Source: Fictibacillus nanhaiensis (GTDB lineage: Bacteria; Bacillota; Bacilli; Bacillales; Fictibacillaceae). Taken from it: DNA of 64,000 nt. Both the position numbers and the translations under genes were made by a program. Location of the stretch: contig NZ_JAMBOD010000004.1 of the NCBI RefSeq assembly GCF_023715445.1, positions 186,001 to 250,000 on the forward strand, given 5' to 3'. Under the pieces are notes generated by a model that was given only the letters and a program-made list of their open reading frames with translations, was not told the DNA's origin and ran no database searches. Below, piece by piece: positions 26,230-34,847 of the stretch (position 1 is its first letter; every line of letters starts with the position of its first letter).

Positions 26230-26387
26230 ACATACGTCCTCCTTTAGTTGTCTTATTATCATGTATTCACCATATAAGTGTTTATTATACTCTTTTACCC
26301 CATTCCATCTTCTTTCAAACATCCATCTCCCCATTCACGATTCATATACCCCATTTCTTTCCGCCATAACTTGAATCTATTTAGATA

Positions 26388-27308
26388 CTAGTTAATTTCC
26401 AGGTCCCAACGTTCTTCGATTAATTTCGTTCCAGTCCATTCTTCATTTGGTTTTTCTTCGGTTTTTCTAAAGTTATATTTTTGATATAGATACCGAGCTG
26501 TATTTAACGTACTTACCGTCCATAAAAACACATGCTGATAGTTCTTTTCTTTGCAGAAACCAAGTGCAGTCTCCATGAGTTTTTTCCCAATGCCCATGCC
26601 CTGATAATCTTCGTCTAAAACAAACCACCTTAGCTGCGCGATTGTATCACTAGATTTCGTAATGGCAATTGAACCAATGATTTTGTTATCCGCTTCAGCT
26701 ACCCATAACTCTCCACCATCCGTATTGATCATAAATTCTGTTAAGCCTTTCATTACGTAATATTCAAACTTCCTGCCAAACTTATAGGTATGATCGTATA
26801 ATATTCCATGCAGGTGGGCTATGTATCCTACATCTCCAGAGCGAAATGGTCGAATCAATACTTCCGTCTGGGAAGGAGTGTCTTGTGAAAAAACAGTTTG
26901 AATCGTTTCCATAGATGTGACTAAGCTGGTTATATCATGTTTGGATAAATTACGTATCATGTGTTCTACACCCTGGTTTGCACGTTCAACTAAATCGTTA
27001 TAAACTTCTTTGCCATATTCGGTCAGATAAAGTGAGTACTGGCGTTTATCATCTGTCGACTGTTCTTTAATGGTGATATTTTCATCTTCTAGTCGTTTGA
27101 TTATACGACTCATATAGCCTCGGTCAATCCCAAGATTTTCTCTTACATCGGTTGCCGTACACCCATTTCTTAAATGGATTTCAGTTATGACTCGTGCCTC
27201 TGTTAAAGAAAAAGGTTGATTATAAATGTTTTGATCGATTTTACCTAGAACATTCGCATAATATCGGTTAAAATGACGTATTTTTTCTACATATCTATTA
27301 GATTCCAT
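26388..27308 (-). CDS. MarR-family regulator fused to a GNAT acetyltransferase
   Basis: 306 residues. Residues about 1-145 are a MarR winged helix domain (FSLTEARVITEIHLRNGCTATDVRENLGIDRGYMSRIIKRLEDENITI, then the wing). Residues about 150-306 are a GNAT domain (WFVLDEDYQGMGIGKKLMETALGFCKEKNYQHVFLWTVSTLNTARYLYQKYNF) with acetyl-CoA loop QGMGIGKKL. The fusion suggests a regulator whose ligand is also its acetylation substrate. GGAGGG lies before the ATG. The perfect palindrome at 27360 is its likely operator. Confidence 0.9.
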   Translation of the reverse strand: MESNRYVEKIRHFNRYYANVLGKIDQNIYNQPFSLTEARVITEIHLRNGCTATDVRENLGIDRGYMSRIIKRLEDENITIKEQSTDDKRQYSLYLTEYGKEVYNDLVERANQGVEHMIRNLSKHDITSLVTSMETIQTVFSQDTPSQTEVLIRPFRSGDVGYIAHLHGILYDHTYKFGRKFEYYVMKGLTEFMINTDGGELWVAEADNKIIGSIAITKSSDTIAQLRWFVLDEDYQGMGIGKKLMETALGFCKEKNYQHVFLWTVSTLNTARYLYQKYNFRKTEEKPNEEWTGTKLIEERWDLEIN

Positions 27309-27359
27309 GAATAAACCCTCCTGAATATTCTGAAATTAAGAACAGTTTACACTTTATCG

Positions 27360-27374
27360 GTTGACTAAGTCAAC
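27360..27374. promoter_or_regulatory. Perfect palindrome upstream of the MarR-GNAT gene
   Basis: GTTGAC-TAA-GTCAAC, 15 bases, lies about 52 bases before the start codon. This size and symmetry fit a MarR dimer site and suggest autoregulation. Confidence 0.65.
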
Positions 27375-27460
27375 TAATAAATTCAAAAAAGTTGGCTTAC
27401 AATAGGTCGATTGACGACGGATTGCATGCCAACTGTTAAACATCCCTTAATATTTACTTA

Positions 27461-27883
27461 CTAGCAAAAGTGTACGGGTTTAATCTGACCTCTGATTTCA
27501 CCATCTGGAAATTCCTCGGTGTGAGCATTTACATAAGTCAGCCCTTCTCTCATAAGTCTCGCAAGTTCTCTTAACGATAACCCAGTTAAAGGACCAATCA
27601 GATCTCCTCTTGTAAGTGTACCTTTGATTACTTTCTTCTTGGCATCAATTCCAGGCTCGACTAGACCAAAAAGGAATGCCACGACTGGCCCGTTTTCTCC
27701 TCTGGCGCCTAAATGAATATGCGCTTGTGTAAAACCTTCAATACATTCCACAGTTAATTTAAAATGCAGTTCTCTAAAATTTTCATTAAACTTAAATTCG
27801 GTTGAACCGCTTGCAATTGTCTTGACGGGAGGCACTTCCTCTCTCCCGGTTAATTTAGCAGAAAATAAACGTGTAAACATCAT
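27461..27883 (-). CDS. CHRD-domain protein
   Basis: 140 residues. FSAKLTGREEVPPVKTIASGSTEFKFNENFRELHFKLTVECIEGFTQAHIHLGARGENGPVVAFLFG and TYVNAHTEEFPDGEIRGQIKP match the CHRD domain, named after chordin, whose histidines in HIHLG and NAHTEEFPDGEIRGQ are conserved. GGAG precedes the ATG. There is no signal peptide, so unlike many CHRD proteins it may be cytosolic or a coat protein. Function unknown. Confidence 0.85.
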   Translation of the reverse strand: MMFTRLFSAKLTGREEVPPVKTIASGSTEFKFNENFRELHFKLTVECIEGFTQAHIHLGARGENGPVVAFLFGLVEPGIDAKKKVIKGTLTRGDLIGPLTGLSLRELARLMREGLTYVNAHTEEFPDGEIRGQIKPVHFC

Positions 27884-28020
27884 ATCATCTCCAATAAAAC
27901 AAAAAAATCGTTTTATTACATGATATGCATGGTTCGATTATTCGCATGGTGACTTGTCCTATTGCAAAAAAAATAAATCACTCAAAGATGGTTCGAATCC
28001 GTATCATTAACCATATAAAA

Positions 28021-28050
28021 AAGCGAGGCTATGTAATAAGTCCCCGCTTC
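28021..28050 (-). terminator. Terminator of the S8 protease gene
   Basis: AAGCGGGG...CCTCGCTT hairpin followed on the minus strand by TTTTTTTAT, 12 bases after the stop. Confidence 0.85.
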
Positions 28051-28062
28051 TTCGAGTTGATA

Positions 28063-29412
28063 TTAATTGTTCAACGCATTTACAGCATTAATTAAACCGA
28101 AACCTGACTCTCCATCATATCCTTGTTTAAATACATCTTCGGTTGAGGACTGGATGATGCTCTTTACCTGTGCAGGAGAAAGTTTGTCTTTACCTTGTTG
28201 TGCAATAATGACACCCGCAAGAGCAGCTGTTTTTGGAGCTGCCATGGAAGTTCCGCCTTTATAACCATATCCGCCTCCAGGAATTGTGCTTAAGCATAAG
28301 TAAGTGTTATCTCTTCCAGTACCAGTTGCAGGATTATAATTTGGTCCGAGGTCACCACCAGGAGCCATCACATCAATTTTTCCAACACCATAGTTAGAAT
28401 AGAAAGCTAGATTCTTAAGCTGACCACCTGCAGAAACTCGAATCATAGTCTGACTGCTCGGACTGCGGTGGGTTGCTCCATTATCATCGCCTGATAGTTT
28501 ACCAGGGCTTCTTAGATCAACTGCATTGTTTCCTGCAGATCCTACTACAGTCACACCTTTATTAATCGCATATTGAATCGCTCTGTTAAACAATCGAACA
28601 TCAGCAACGGTATCTTTTGTCGCGTAATCAGGGTTTTGGAACCAGTCATATCCACCAAGAGACATATTAACAACATCGACATTGTCATCTGCAGCTGTCA
28701 TTAGTGCTTCAGCAATATGAGACGTTTCCGCTCCGCCTGTTGGACCAAATACACGATAAGCAGCCACTTTTAAATCAGGGCCGATCCCCATTGTGCGTCC
28801 TTTAGCAGCAATAGAACCAGCTACATGTGTTCCATGTGAATTTTGATCCATTGCATCAGGATACCCTGGAACAAAGGATTTACCATAAGCATAGTTTTCT
28901 TTTAGATCTGGGTGATTGTAATCTATTCCTGTATCTATAACTCCGACTACAATATCGTTTCCATCGATAGATTTACCCGTCCCGCCAGGAAGATTCCAAG
29001 ATTTCCCGTCTTTCGTAACCTGTTTTATATCCCATTGTAAGCTCTCATAAAGATCTGCATTCTCACCAGAAGAACTCACTAAAGCTATTTCTTCTATAGC
29101 TGCTGTTTCAGGCTGTACAATATTTTGTACACCTGCTTCTAGTACTGTACTAGAGTTCTTAATTTCTGAAAGGAAGTTTGGATTACTAGAAACAACCTCT
29201 ACGGCACCTAGCTTGTCCAATCTGGATTCGATTTGTCCTCCAGCCTTCGAGATTTCGTTACCGAAGCCTGTAGGTAATTTCGCTTGCTCTTTGAAGATCA
29301 CTATGTATTTCTTTTGGGGACCATTTTCAGCACTTACCAAACTACTGCTGCTAAAGGTCATTGTTGCACCAAGAGTTAGAGCTAATGCACCTGCTAATAT
29401 CTTCTTTTTCAT
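28063..29412 (-). CDS. Secreted subtilisin-like serine protease (S8)
   Basis: 449 residues: signal peptide to about 28 (VSA cleavage), a propeptide of the inhibitor I9 type (KKYIVIFKEQAKLPTGF) and a mature S8 domain. The catalytic triad is Asp160 in IDTGID, His193 in HGTHVAG and Ser389 in GGTSMAAP; Asn295 in SAGNN completes the oxyanion hole. The mature enzyme should be a Ca2+-stabilised extracellular endoprotease. Its long loops before Ser389 (RDNTYLCLST) set it apart from classical subtilisins. Good ribosome site (AAGGAGG) before the ATG. It is a single-gene unit. Confidence 0.95.
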   Translation of the reverse strand: MKKKILAGALALTLGATMTFSSSSLVSAENGPQKKYIVIFKEQAKLPTGFGNEISKAGGQIESRLDKLGAVEVVSSNPNFLSEIKNSSTVLEAGVQNIVQPETAAIEEIALVSSSGENADLYESLQWDIKQVTKDGKSWNLPGGTGKSIDGNDIVVGVIDTGIDYNHPDLKENYAYGKSFVPGYPDAMDQNSHGTHVAGSIAAKGRTMGIGPDLKVAAYRVFGPTGGAETSHIAEALMTAADDNVDVVNMSLGGYDWFQNPDYATKDTVADVRLFNRAIQYAINKGVTVVGSAGNNAVDLRSPGKLSGDDNGATHRSPSSQTMIRVSAGGQLKNLAFYSNYGVGKIDVMAPGGDLGPNYNPATGTGRDNTYLCLSTIPGGGYGYKGGTSMAAPKTAALAGVIIAQQGKDKLSPAQVKSIIQSSTEDVFKQGYDGESGFGLINAVNALNN

Positions 29413-29751
29413 CCAATTACTACCTCCTTTATACTAATACTATTATTATATTAAAATTTTAAATATTTACAATCTATTTTTAGAAAATTATTTATATTCA
29501 GTTTTTATAAATCTCTTGTTTTATATGCCTAAAGGCGCACTTCTTTATACCTATTCACCTATAAGTATAAACTGTTTTACCTACTAATAATATTTTCTTG
29601 AAATAATAAAAAGAACAACCTGCCATTAAGGTGATTGTTTCTTTACAAGAATCTTATTGTCTCAACTCAAGTTTTTTACCTATACTTCACGAAATATTTC
29701 TCCATTAAAAAAGACGTACAAATGACTGATTGCACGCCTTCATCAATCTAG
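29413..29751. other. Intergenic stretch with two hairpins
   Basis: AT-rich. It contains the protease promoter region and two imperfect hairpins with T-runs on the minus strand (about 29607-29643 and 29709-29742), which can end the upstream AHSA1 operon. No convincing gene. Confidence 0.5.
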
Positions 29752-29877
29752 TTATCCCGCTCTTACAAACTCTCTTTCTTCTAATAACGCTTGCAGCCAC
29801 TGTGAGGGTTTCTTGAACTCAGATTGATCCGTTACAGATGGATTTAAATAGGAATACCAGCTATCTGAATTTACGCC
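29752..29877 (-). pseudogene. C-terminal gene fragment without a start
   Basis: An open frame from just after a stop to TAA reads NSDSWYSYLNPSVTDQSEF and then KKPSQWLQALLEEREFVRAG, protein-like and with codon use like its neighbours, but lacks a start codon or ribosome site. It directly follows the AHSA1 gene. Probably a remnant of a longer gene. Family not recognised. Confidence 0.4.
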
Positions 29878-29887
29878 TCATAGCTTA

Positions 29888-30394
29888 CTATTTTACTTCT
29901 TTTAAGTGTAATTCCAACTTATCCCACGATTCTGTAAATCCTTGAACCATTCCCATATCGAGTAACGACTTTAATGTATCTTCTGAAGAGAATTGAGCGT
30001 GGTTTACAAGTTTTGTTTTTCCTTCGTGTTCAATGAGCGTTAAAGTGATCTTGATTCCCGGCATGTTTTCGTTTATATTTCCTTCTTCGTCAGAAAAGTA
30101 ATCTTTATAAACGATACGCTCAGGTTCAACGATCTCTTCATAAAATGATTTCCCCCAAGACTTCATATCTCCATCTGGAGATTCCATGCAATAATGCCAC
30201 GTTCCTCCTTCACGGAAGTCCATCTTATTTACAGTAATCGTCCAATATTTCGGTCCCCACCATTTTGACAGGTGTTCAGGATCAGAAAGCGCCTGAAAAA
30301 CCAGCTCCCTCGGTGCATCGAAGATTCGAGTAAATATAAGATTATTGCCCTCAACCGTTGTCGTCATTGAATTCTTTACATTGCTTTCAGCCAT
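29888..30394 (-). CDS. SRPBCC/AHSA1-domain protein
   Basis: 168 residues from MAESNVKNSM, with AAGGAGG 8 bases upstream. An earlier frame start at 30430 lies inside the preceding gene and is rejected. IFTRIFDAPRELVFQALSDPEHLSKWWGPKYWTITVNKMDFREGGTWHYCM is the classic AHSA1 pattern (KWWGP). It is the third gene of an ArsR, AHSA1, AHSA1 operon, 19 bases after the preceding gene, so both are likely controlled by the ArsR protein. The ligand is unknown. Confidence 0.9.
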   Translation of the reverse strand: MAESNVKNSMTTTVEGNNLIFTRIFDAPRELVFQALSDPEHLSKWWGPKYWTITVNKMDFREGGTWHYCMESPDGDMKSWGKSFYEEIVEPERIVYKDYFSDEEGNINENMPGIKITLTLIEHEGKTKLVNHAQFSSEDTLKSLLDMGMVQGFTESWDKLELHLKEVK

Positions 30395-30413
30395 TTTCAA
30401 TTCCTCCTTTGGT

Positions 30414-30914
30414 TTATAACAACTCACCATTCTCTTGAATCTTTAACAATTGTGCCTCTAAACGATTCATTGTGGATTTCGCACCTTCAATGGCTCCGAA
30501 TTCTTTAACTGCCTTTTCCAGTTCATCAACTGACTTAAAGATCATTTGCATGGTTAGTTCCGTTTGATCTCCTTGATCTGCAAAGGTCACGGTTACACGA
30601 AAATGTTCTCCTGTACTGTCACCATGCGCATAGACAAGACGCTCAGGAGTAACAACCTCAAGATAATCAATCTTATTATCATAATCAACACCATTTGGTC
30701 CATGCATCACGTAGCGCCATATACCACCTGGTCTTACATCTATTTCTTGAACCGTTAGTGCAAACCCTTCTGGTCCCCACCATTCTGGCAAATGTTTCGA
30801 ATCCGTCCAAGTCTTAAAGACAAGTTTACGCGGAGCATTTAAAACACGTTTGATCATAAGTTCTCTTTCACTGATAGACGTCATCGTTTGGTTCGCAGCT
30901 TTACTGATTCCCAT
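30414..30914 (-). CDS. SRPBCC/AHSA1-domain protein
   Basis: 166 residues. ERELMIKRVLNAPRKLVFKTWTDSKHLPEWWGPEGFALTVQEIDVRPGGIWRYVMHGPNG is nearly the same pattern as the next gene, so the two arose by duplication. GGAGG lies before the ATG. It sits between the ArsR regulator (47 bases upstream) and its paralogue. A hydrophobic small-molecule ligand is likely, by analogy to the fold. Confidence 0.9.
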   Translation of the reverse strand: MGISKAANQTMTSISERELMIKRVLNAPRKLVFKTWTDSKHLPEWWGPEGFALTVQEIDVRPGGIWRYVMHGPNGVDYDNKIDYLEVVTPERLVYAHGDSTGEHFRVTVTFADQGDQTELTMQMIFKSVDELEKAVKEFGAIEGAKSTMNRLEAQLLKIQENGELL

Positions 30915-30961
30915 ACATGCATACCTCCATTATCGTTTTTAAAACGTTGCAGATTGACCAC

Positions 30962-31297
30962 CTACTTGCTCTTAGTATCATCCACTTCCTTTCTTTGCAA
31001 TTTCTGAAGGTAATCGTCCAAGCGATCCAATCGTTCGTTCCAAAGATGCCGGTAAGATTCAATCCAGGAGTCCAACTCCTTAAATGGCTGGGGTCTTAGC
31101 TTGTAATATCGTCGATTGGCGATTGGCTGCACTTCGACGAGCCCGTTTTCACTAAGTACGCGCAGGTGCTTAGAAACTTGAGGCTGATTCATTTCAAGTT
31201 TGTCTGTGATCTCCCCAACTGTAAGGGGCCCATCACGCAGAAGTTCAACGATTCGCAGGCGGTTTGGCTCGGCGAGAGCATTCAATATTGTTTTCAT
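30962..31297 (-). CDS. ArsR-family helix-turn-helix regulator
   Basis: 111 residues from MKTILNALAEPNRLRIVELL; an in-frame start 18 bases earlier is less likely. The winged HTH is EITDKLEMNQPQVSKHLRVLSENGLVEV followed by RRYYKLRPQPFKELDSWIESY. No metal-binding cysteine (ELCVCDL type) is present, so it is of the non-metal, AHSA1-associated kind. TATAAT lies only two bases before the ATG, so the message may be nearly leaderless. It leads a three-gene operon and probably represses it. Confidence 0.9.
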   Translation of the reverse strand: MKTILNALAEPNRLRIVELLRDGPLTVGEITDKLEMNQPQVSKHLRVLSENGLVEVQPIANRRYYKLRPQPFKELDSWIESYRHLWNERLDRLDDYLQKLQRKEVDDTKSK

Positions 31298-31460
31298 GAT
31301 TATAATATACACCAAAAGGAATATACGTGTAAAGGAATATTTAAAATTTATTTCATCAGCGACTAAGAGTTTCAGGCGTACTTATTTTGAACAGGTATTA
31401 ATATATATCAATGTGATGATCAAAGGTAAGTAATTATTCTTTTGTTTAAGGGGAGGACTT

Positions 31461-32261
31461 ATGAATTTTAAAGAGGCAGCTAAATTTGAACATACGTTTT
31501 GGCTTCAGATTCTCGGTGACCACGCGCGCTTTATTTTGGATTCACTCGCAGAAAAAGAAAAAGCTGATATACAGCAGGCAAAATATTTTAAACAGAAATT
31601 CGACCAATACCTCTCACAAGCACGCACGAATATGGATATGCACGCATTAACATTAGCTGTTTTGAAAGATGTACAAAATATGCGGAATTTTAAACTTACA
31701 CTTATCGAAAAACTTCTTTTGGGTAAAATCACGATCCATCTCTCTCCTACTTTTATCAATCACATGGTTAATGAAATTGAAGAATACATCCTCGTACTGA
31801 ACAGTCTTGAAAAGAAAGAAGTACCGCCTGTTCAGCATGAGCTGCATTATCATCTAGCATGGCTCCCTGATGCCGCGGGGCATGCAGCAGGAATCTCAAG
31901 CAAACTTGACCTGGTAGAAAAACGATTAAAAGAAAAAAGCGAAATGTACACCTTGCACTTTGAACAGTTTTATTTAAAAGCACTTGAATTGACCGGCTAC
32001 TTGCGTACAAACCTGCAGTCTTTCCCGGCTTTAAAACGGATGAATAAAGATGTTAAATTAGAGATTGAGCTGTTCTCTAAATTCCTCCATGAATTAGAAG
32101 AACTGGAGCTTTCCGAGCAGGCACTTGGCACATTTTCTGCGCTAATGGCTGATCATATGGCGCGGGAAGAATGCTATTACCTCACGAAGCTCTCTCAATC
32201 TGCCCAGCTTCCCCCCTCACAATGTGACCCTACTAAGCCCAGAACAGAACGATCCGTTTAA
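31461..32261 (+). CDS. DUF2935 ferritin-like metal-binding protein
   Basis: 266 residues. Two similar four-helix halves: FEHTFWLQILGDHARFILDSLAEKE opens the first, and HYHLAWLPDAAGHAAGISSKLDLVEKRL the second. Paired Glu/His (EH, DH, GHAAG, DHMAREECYYL) are placed as di-metal ligands. DUF2935 is common in Bacillus, including spores, with unknown reaction; ferritin-like metal storage or oxygen chemistry is inference. GGGGAGG lies before the ATG. Strong bidirectional terminator after it. Confidence 0.85.
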   Translation: MNFKEAAKFEHTFWLQILGDHARFILDSLAEKEKADIQQAKYFKQKFDQYLSQARTNMDMHALTLAVLKDVQNMRNFKLTLIEKLLLGKITIHLSPTFINHMVNEIEEYILVLNSLEKKEVPPVQHELHYHLAWLPDAAGHAAGISSKLDLVEKRLKEKSEMYTLHFEQFYLKALELTGYLRTNLQSFPALKRMNKDVKLEIELFSKFLHELEELELSEQALGTFSALMADHMAREECYYLTKLSQSAQLPPSQCDPTKPRTERSV

Positions 32262-32265
32262 GAAA

Positions 32266-32296
32266 AAACCAATCCCTAAACGGATTGGTTTTTATT
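32266..32296. terminator. Bidirectional terminator
   Basis: AAACCAATCC-CTAAAC-GGATTGGTTTTTA hairpin with T-runs on both strands, between convergent genes. Confidence 0.9.
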
Positions 32297-33188
32297 ATGG
32301 CTTACACAGTTCCTTAAAAGCTTCAATTGTATTCAATTGTCTTTCAGTAAAATTCCCTTCTTCAATTGACCAGCAAGTTGATAACACAGCATGCGAGAAA
32401 CCTCTTAACAATACTCTTTCTTTATCTAAGTTCAATTCATTCACAAAAATATCAACACGTTTTTTAATTGTGTCCTTTACGTTTTTTTCTGGTAATTTGT
32501 TTAGCAAATACTGAATTACATCGTATTCCCTGTCTCCAATTAATCCCTTTGGGTCAATCGCCGACCACGAATCACCGTTCTTTAATAGGTTGTAATGATG
32601 CAGGTCCCCGTGAAGCAGGTATGAATGGTTTATTTGACCATTCAACTGTTCAAATACAGATAAAGCCTCTTGTAGTGTTTCTTTTGATATAGGACCGAAA
32701 CCATTCGGATTGTTATTGAATATGCGTTTCAAACTATTTTCCCGATCGCTGACTGTTTCTAATTCCGTTTTATTCGGTGCTGGAACCCACAAGCTTTTCA
32801 TGACTTCAGAAGCTATATAGGCTGCTTCCTCATCATCTTCTATAACTGCAAGAGTAACTCCAGGGCTTAATCGTTCCAAAATCATGATCCCACGATCAAC
32901 ATCATACTCCAAAAGCTCAACCATTTTTTTGCCTTTCATAAGCCTAAGCGTTTCAAGCTCACCAAGGAATTCCTTACGCGAAAGCACAACTTTTATCACC
33001 ACTTCTTGTCCATTGTTCCGAATTGCTGGAGCAACAAAATTGTAAGATAGATCAAAAGGGCCCTGAATGCTAATTTCCAATCGCTCCTCGTAAGCAGCAA
33101 TCATCTGATCAAAATTGTTCAGCCACTCTTTGGCTTTATCCTTGTGAATGCTTTTCATCGTTTTGACGAATTTATCTGGTAATCTCAT
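32295..33188 (-). CDS. Aminoglycoside/hydroxyurea phosphotransferase-like kinase
   Basis: 297 residues. This is the APH(6)/hydroxyurea kinase group: nucleotide lobe with VVIKVV, hinge, then HGDLHHYNLL (catalytic Asp195, metal Asn200) and WSAIDPKGLIGDREYDV with metal Asp212. Such kinases inactivate streptomycin by phosphorylation; chromosomal Bacillus homologues often have unknown natural substrates. It overlaps the upstream P-loop kinase by 17 bases and has GGAG 8 bases before its ATG, so both kinases are made together. Confidence 0.85.
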   Translation of the reverse strand: MRLPDKFVKTMKSIHKDKAKEWLNNFDQMIAAYEERLEISIQGPFDLSYNFVAPAIRNNGQEVVIKVVLSRKEFLGELETLRLMKGKKMVELLEYDVDRGIMILERLSPGVTLAVIEDDEEAAYIASEVMKSLWVPAPNKTELETVSDRENSLKRIFNNNPNGFGPISKETLQEALSVFEQLNGQINHSYLLHGDLHHYNLLKNGDSWSAIDPKGLIGDREYDVIQYLLNKLPEKNVKDTIKKRVDIFVNELNLDKERVLLRGFSHAVLSTCWSIEEGNFTERQLNTIEAFKELCKP

Positions 33189-33717
33189 GGTTTTTCTCCA
33201 ACGTTAGGTAATGAATGACTTCATCCATATAATTTTCTAAAGGCTGATTCGTATCTACCACCAAATATTTGTCCTCAGAAGGTCTCTTGCTGTTATGTAG
33301 TCCGTAGTTAAACATATCCTCATTCGCTTCTTTAATTTGACTGATCATCTGGTTACGATTCTTTAACCTTTCGTTGATGCGGTTAAAGTCATCTAGAATA
33401 CACTCGACATACTTGTAATTCACATTAAATTTATTTGATAAACCTGTGCCTTTTTCAACCATCTCATCGTAAAAGCAAGGACTATCAAATACCACACTAT
33501 TACCTTGAGATAACTGAAATTCAATTAAAGACCAATCAATATTATATGAAATTTTGCCTGCCAGCTTTGGATCTATTGTGCCACCATCTATTGCATACAG
33601 CAATGCAGATTTTACAACATCGTGATCAATGACGACCGCACCGGTTCGTTTACCGATTTCTCGAGCAAGTGTTGATTTACCTGCTCCTGGAAAACCGGCC
33701 ATTTGAAGAAAGAACAT
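33172..33717 (-). CDS. AAA-33 / zeta-toxin-like P-loop kinase
   Basis: 181 residues from MFFLQMAGFPGAGKST (AGGAGG 9 bases upstream). Walker A GFPGAGKST near residue 8, VIDHDVVK substrate-binding Asp, then VVFDSPCFYDEM and YVECILDDFNRINERLKNR as the lid. The family phosphorylates small molecules, including gluconate-like sugars, RNA ends and antibiotics. Coupling with the APH-like gene suggests a shared pathway, perhaps detoxification; inference. Confidence 0.85.
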   Translation of the reverse strand: MFFLQMAGFPGAGKSTLAREIGKRTGAVVIDHDVVKSALLYAIDGGTIDPKLAGKISYNIDWSLIEFQLSQGNSVVFDSPCFYDEMVEKGTGLSNKFNVNYKYVECILDDFNRINERLKNRNQMISQIKEANEDMFNYGLHNSKRPSEDKYLVVDTNQPLENYMDEVIHYLTLEKNHEITR

Positions 33718-33858
33718 GCCTTCCAACCTCCTATTATATCCCATTAAACAATATCACAATTTTTCATTTATTTTAAAAAAATTTAGATAATGCGTATAAT
33801 TTTAGGAAAGGCATTCGTCGTACATATAGAACGAAAAATTCTTTAGGAGGGTTTTATT

Positions 33859-34791
33859 TTGTCACAATCACAAACAGACACACTACATGAGCAGTCCCGT
33901 GAGCTTCAGCAACAATTTCAATCAATAATGGTTGATGTTGGCGATGACCTTTGGAAGTACTGCCGCTTTCTGACTGGATCACCATGGGATGGGGAGGATC
34001 TTTTTCAGGAAACGATGCTTAAAGCTATGGGTGGTTTGTATACCAGATGGCATCCTACCAATCTTAAATCCTACTTGTACAGAATGGCGACCAATACGTG
34101 GATTGACCATTGCCGAAGAGAGAAACGACATGTTGGTTCATTGGATGAATTAGATGAACCACGCGAAGATTTTTCCGACACACATGATCTGGAAGAAGCA
34201 CTCGAAAAGCTCTACCACCTTTTCACCCCAAGACAGACTGCCGTTTTCCTTCTTATGGAGGTCTTTCATTTTAAGGCAGAAGAAGTAGCAAGTATCGTTA
34301 AGACGACACCTGGGGCTATTTACGCTACAACAAACAGAATGAAGGTTAAACTAAAAAACGATGCAACTTTACTCCCTAAACAAAACAGAGAATCAAAATT
34401 GCAAAAAGATGTAGTAATCTCTGCCTATTTAAAAGCCTTTAACCAAGGTGATCTAGAAGGGATGTTGTCCTTATTCAGCGATCCAATTCACTATGAAGCT
34501 TCATTAGGATTCTTAGAGACGACGAAAGATGAAATGCGAGAAGGCTCTCTTATGTACGGTTTACCTGGGCATCATGCAAAAGAATGTATATTATGGGGAA
34601 AACCAGTGATTGTAGTGTTAGCAGATTCTGTTCAAGGACCTCTCGTTCACGACATCCAATATCAAGATGTAGAAAACGGTAAGATCGTTTACCACAGAAG
34701 CTACTTCTTCCGAAAAGAATTTATTATGGCTGCAGCTAAAGAACTCGGGTACAAACCACAACTGGATAAAGCTCCACTGAACTGGGAGTAA
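33859..34791 (+). CDS. ECF sigma factor with C-terminal NTF2-like domain
   Basis: 310 residues, TTG start with AGGAGGG about nine bases upstream. Region 2 (LWKYCRFLTGSPWDGEDLFQETMLKAMGGLY, then SYLYRMATNTWIDHCRREKRH) and region 4 (LFTPRQTAVFLLMEVFHFKAEEVASIVKTTPGAIYATTNRMKVKL) are followed by a SnoaL/NTF2-like tail (AFNQGDLEGMLSLFSDPIHYEASLGFLETTKDE). Such tails act as built-in regulators in ECF41-like sigma factors, replacing a separate anti-sigma protein. No anti-sigma gene is adjacent. TATAAT is seen about 50 bases upstream. Confidence 0.85.
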   Translation: MSQSQTDTLHEQSRELQQQFQSIMVDVGDDLWKYCRFLTGSPWDGEDLFQETMLKAMGGLYTRWHPTNLKSYLYRMATNTWIDHCRREKRHVGSLDELDEPREDFSDTHDLEEALEKLYHLFTPRQTAVFLLMEVFHFKAEEVASIVKTTPGAIYATTNRMKVKLKNDATLLPKQNRESKLQKDVVISAYLKAFNQGDLEGMLSLFSDPIHYEASLGFLETTKDEMREGSLMYGLPGHHAKECILWGKPVIVVLADSVQGPLVHDIQYQDVENGKIVYHRSYFFRKEFIMAAAKELGYKPQLDKAPLNWE

Positions 34792-34847
34792 AACGATTAA
34801 AAGTCGATTCTATTTACTAAGGAATCGGCTTCTAATTAATTGTTTAA

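Noticed and set aside
27989-28010. GGTTCGAATCC, a tRNA T-arm-like stretch
   Set aside because: No acceptor stem, anticodon arm or CCA end fits around it; the surroundings are AT-rich intergenic sequence.
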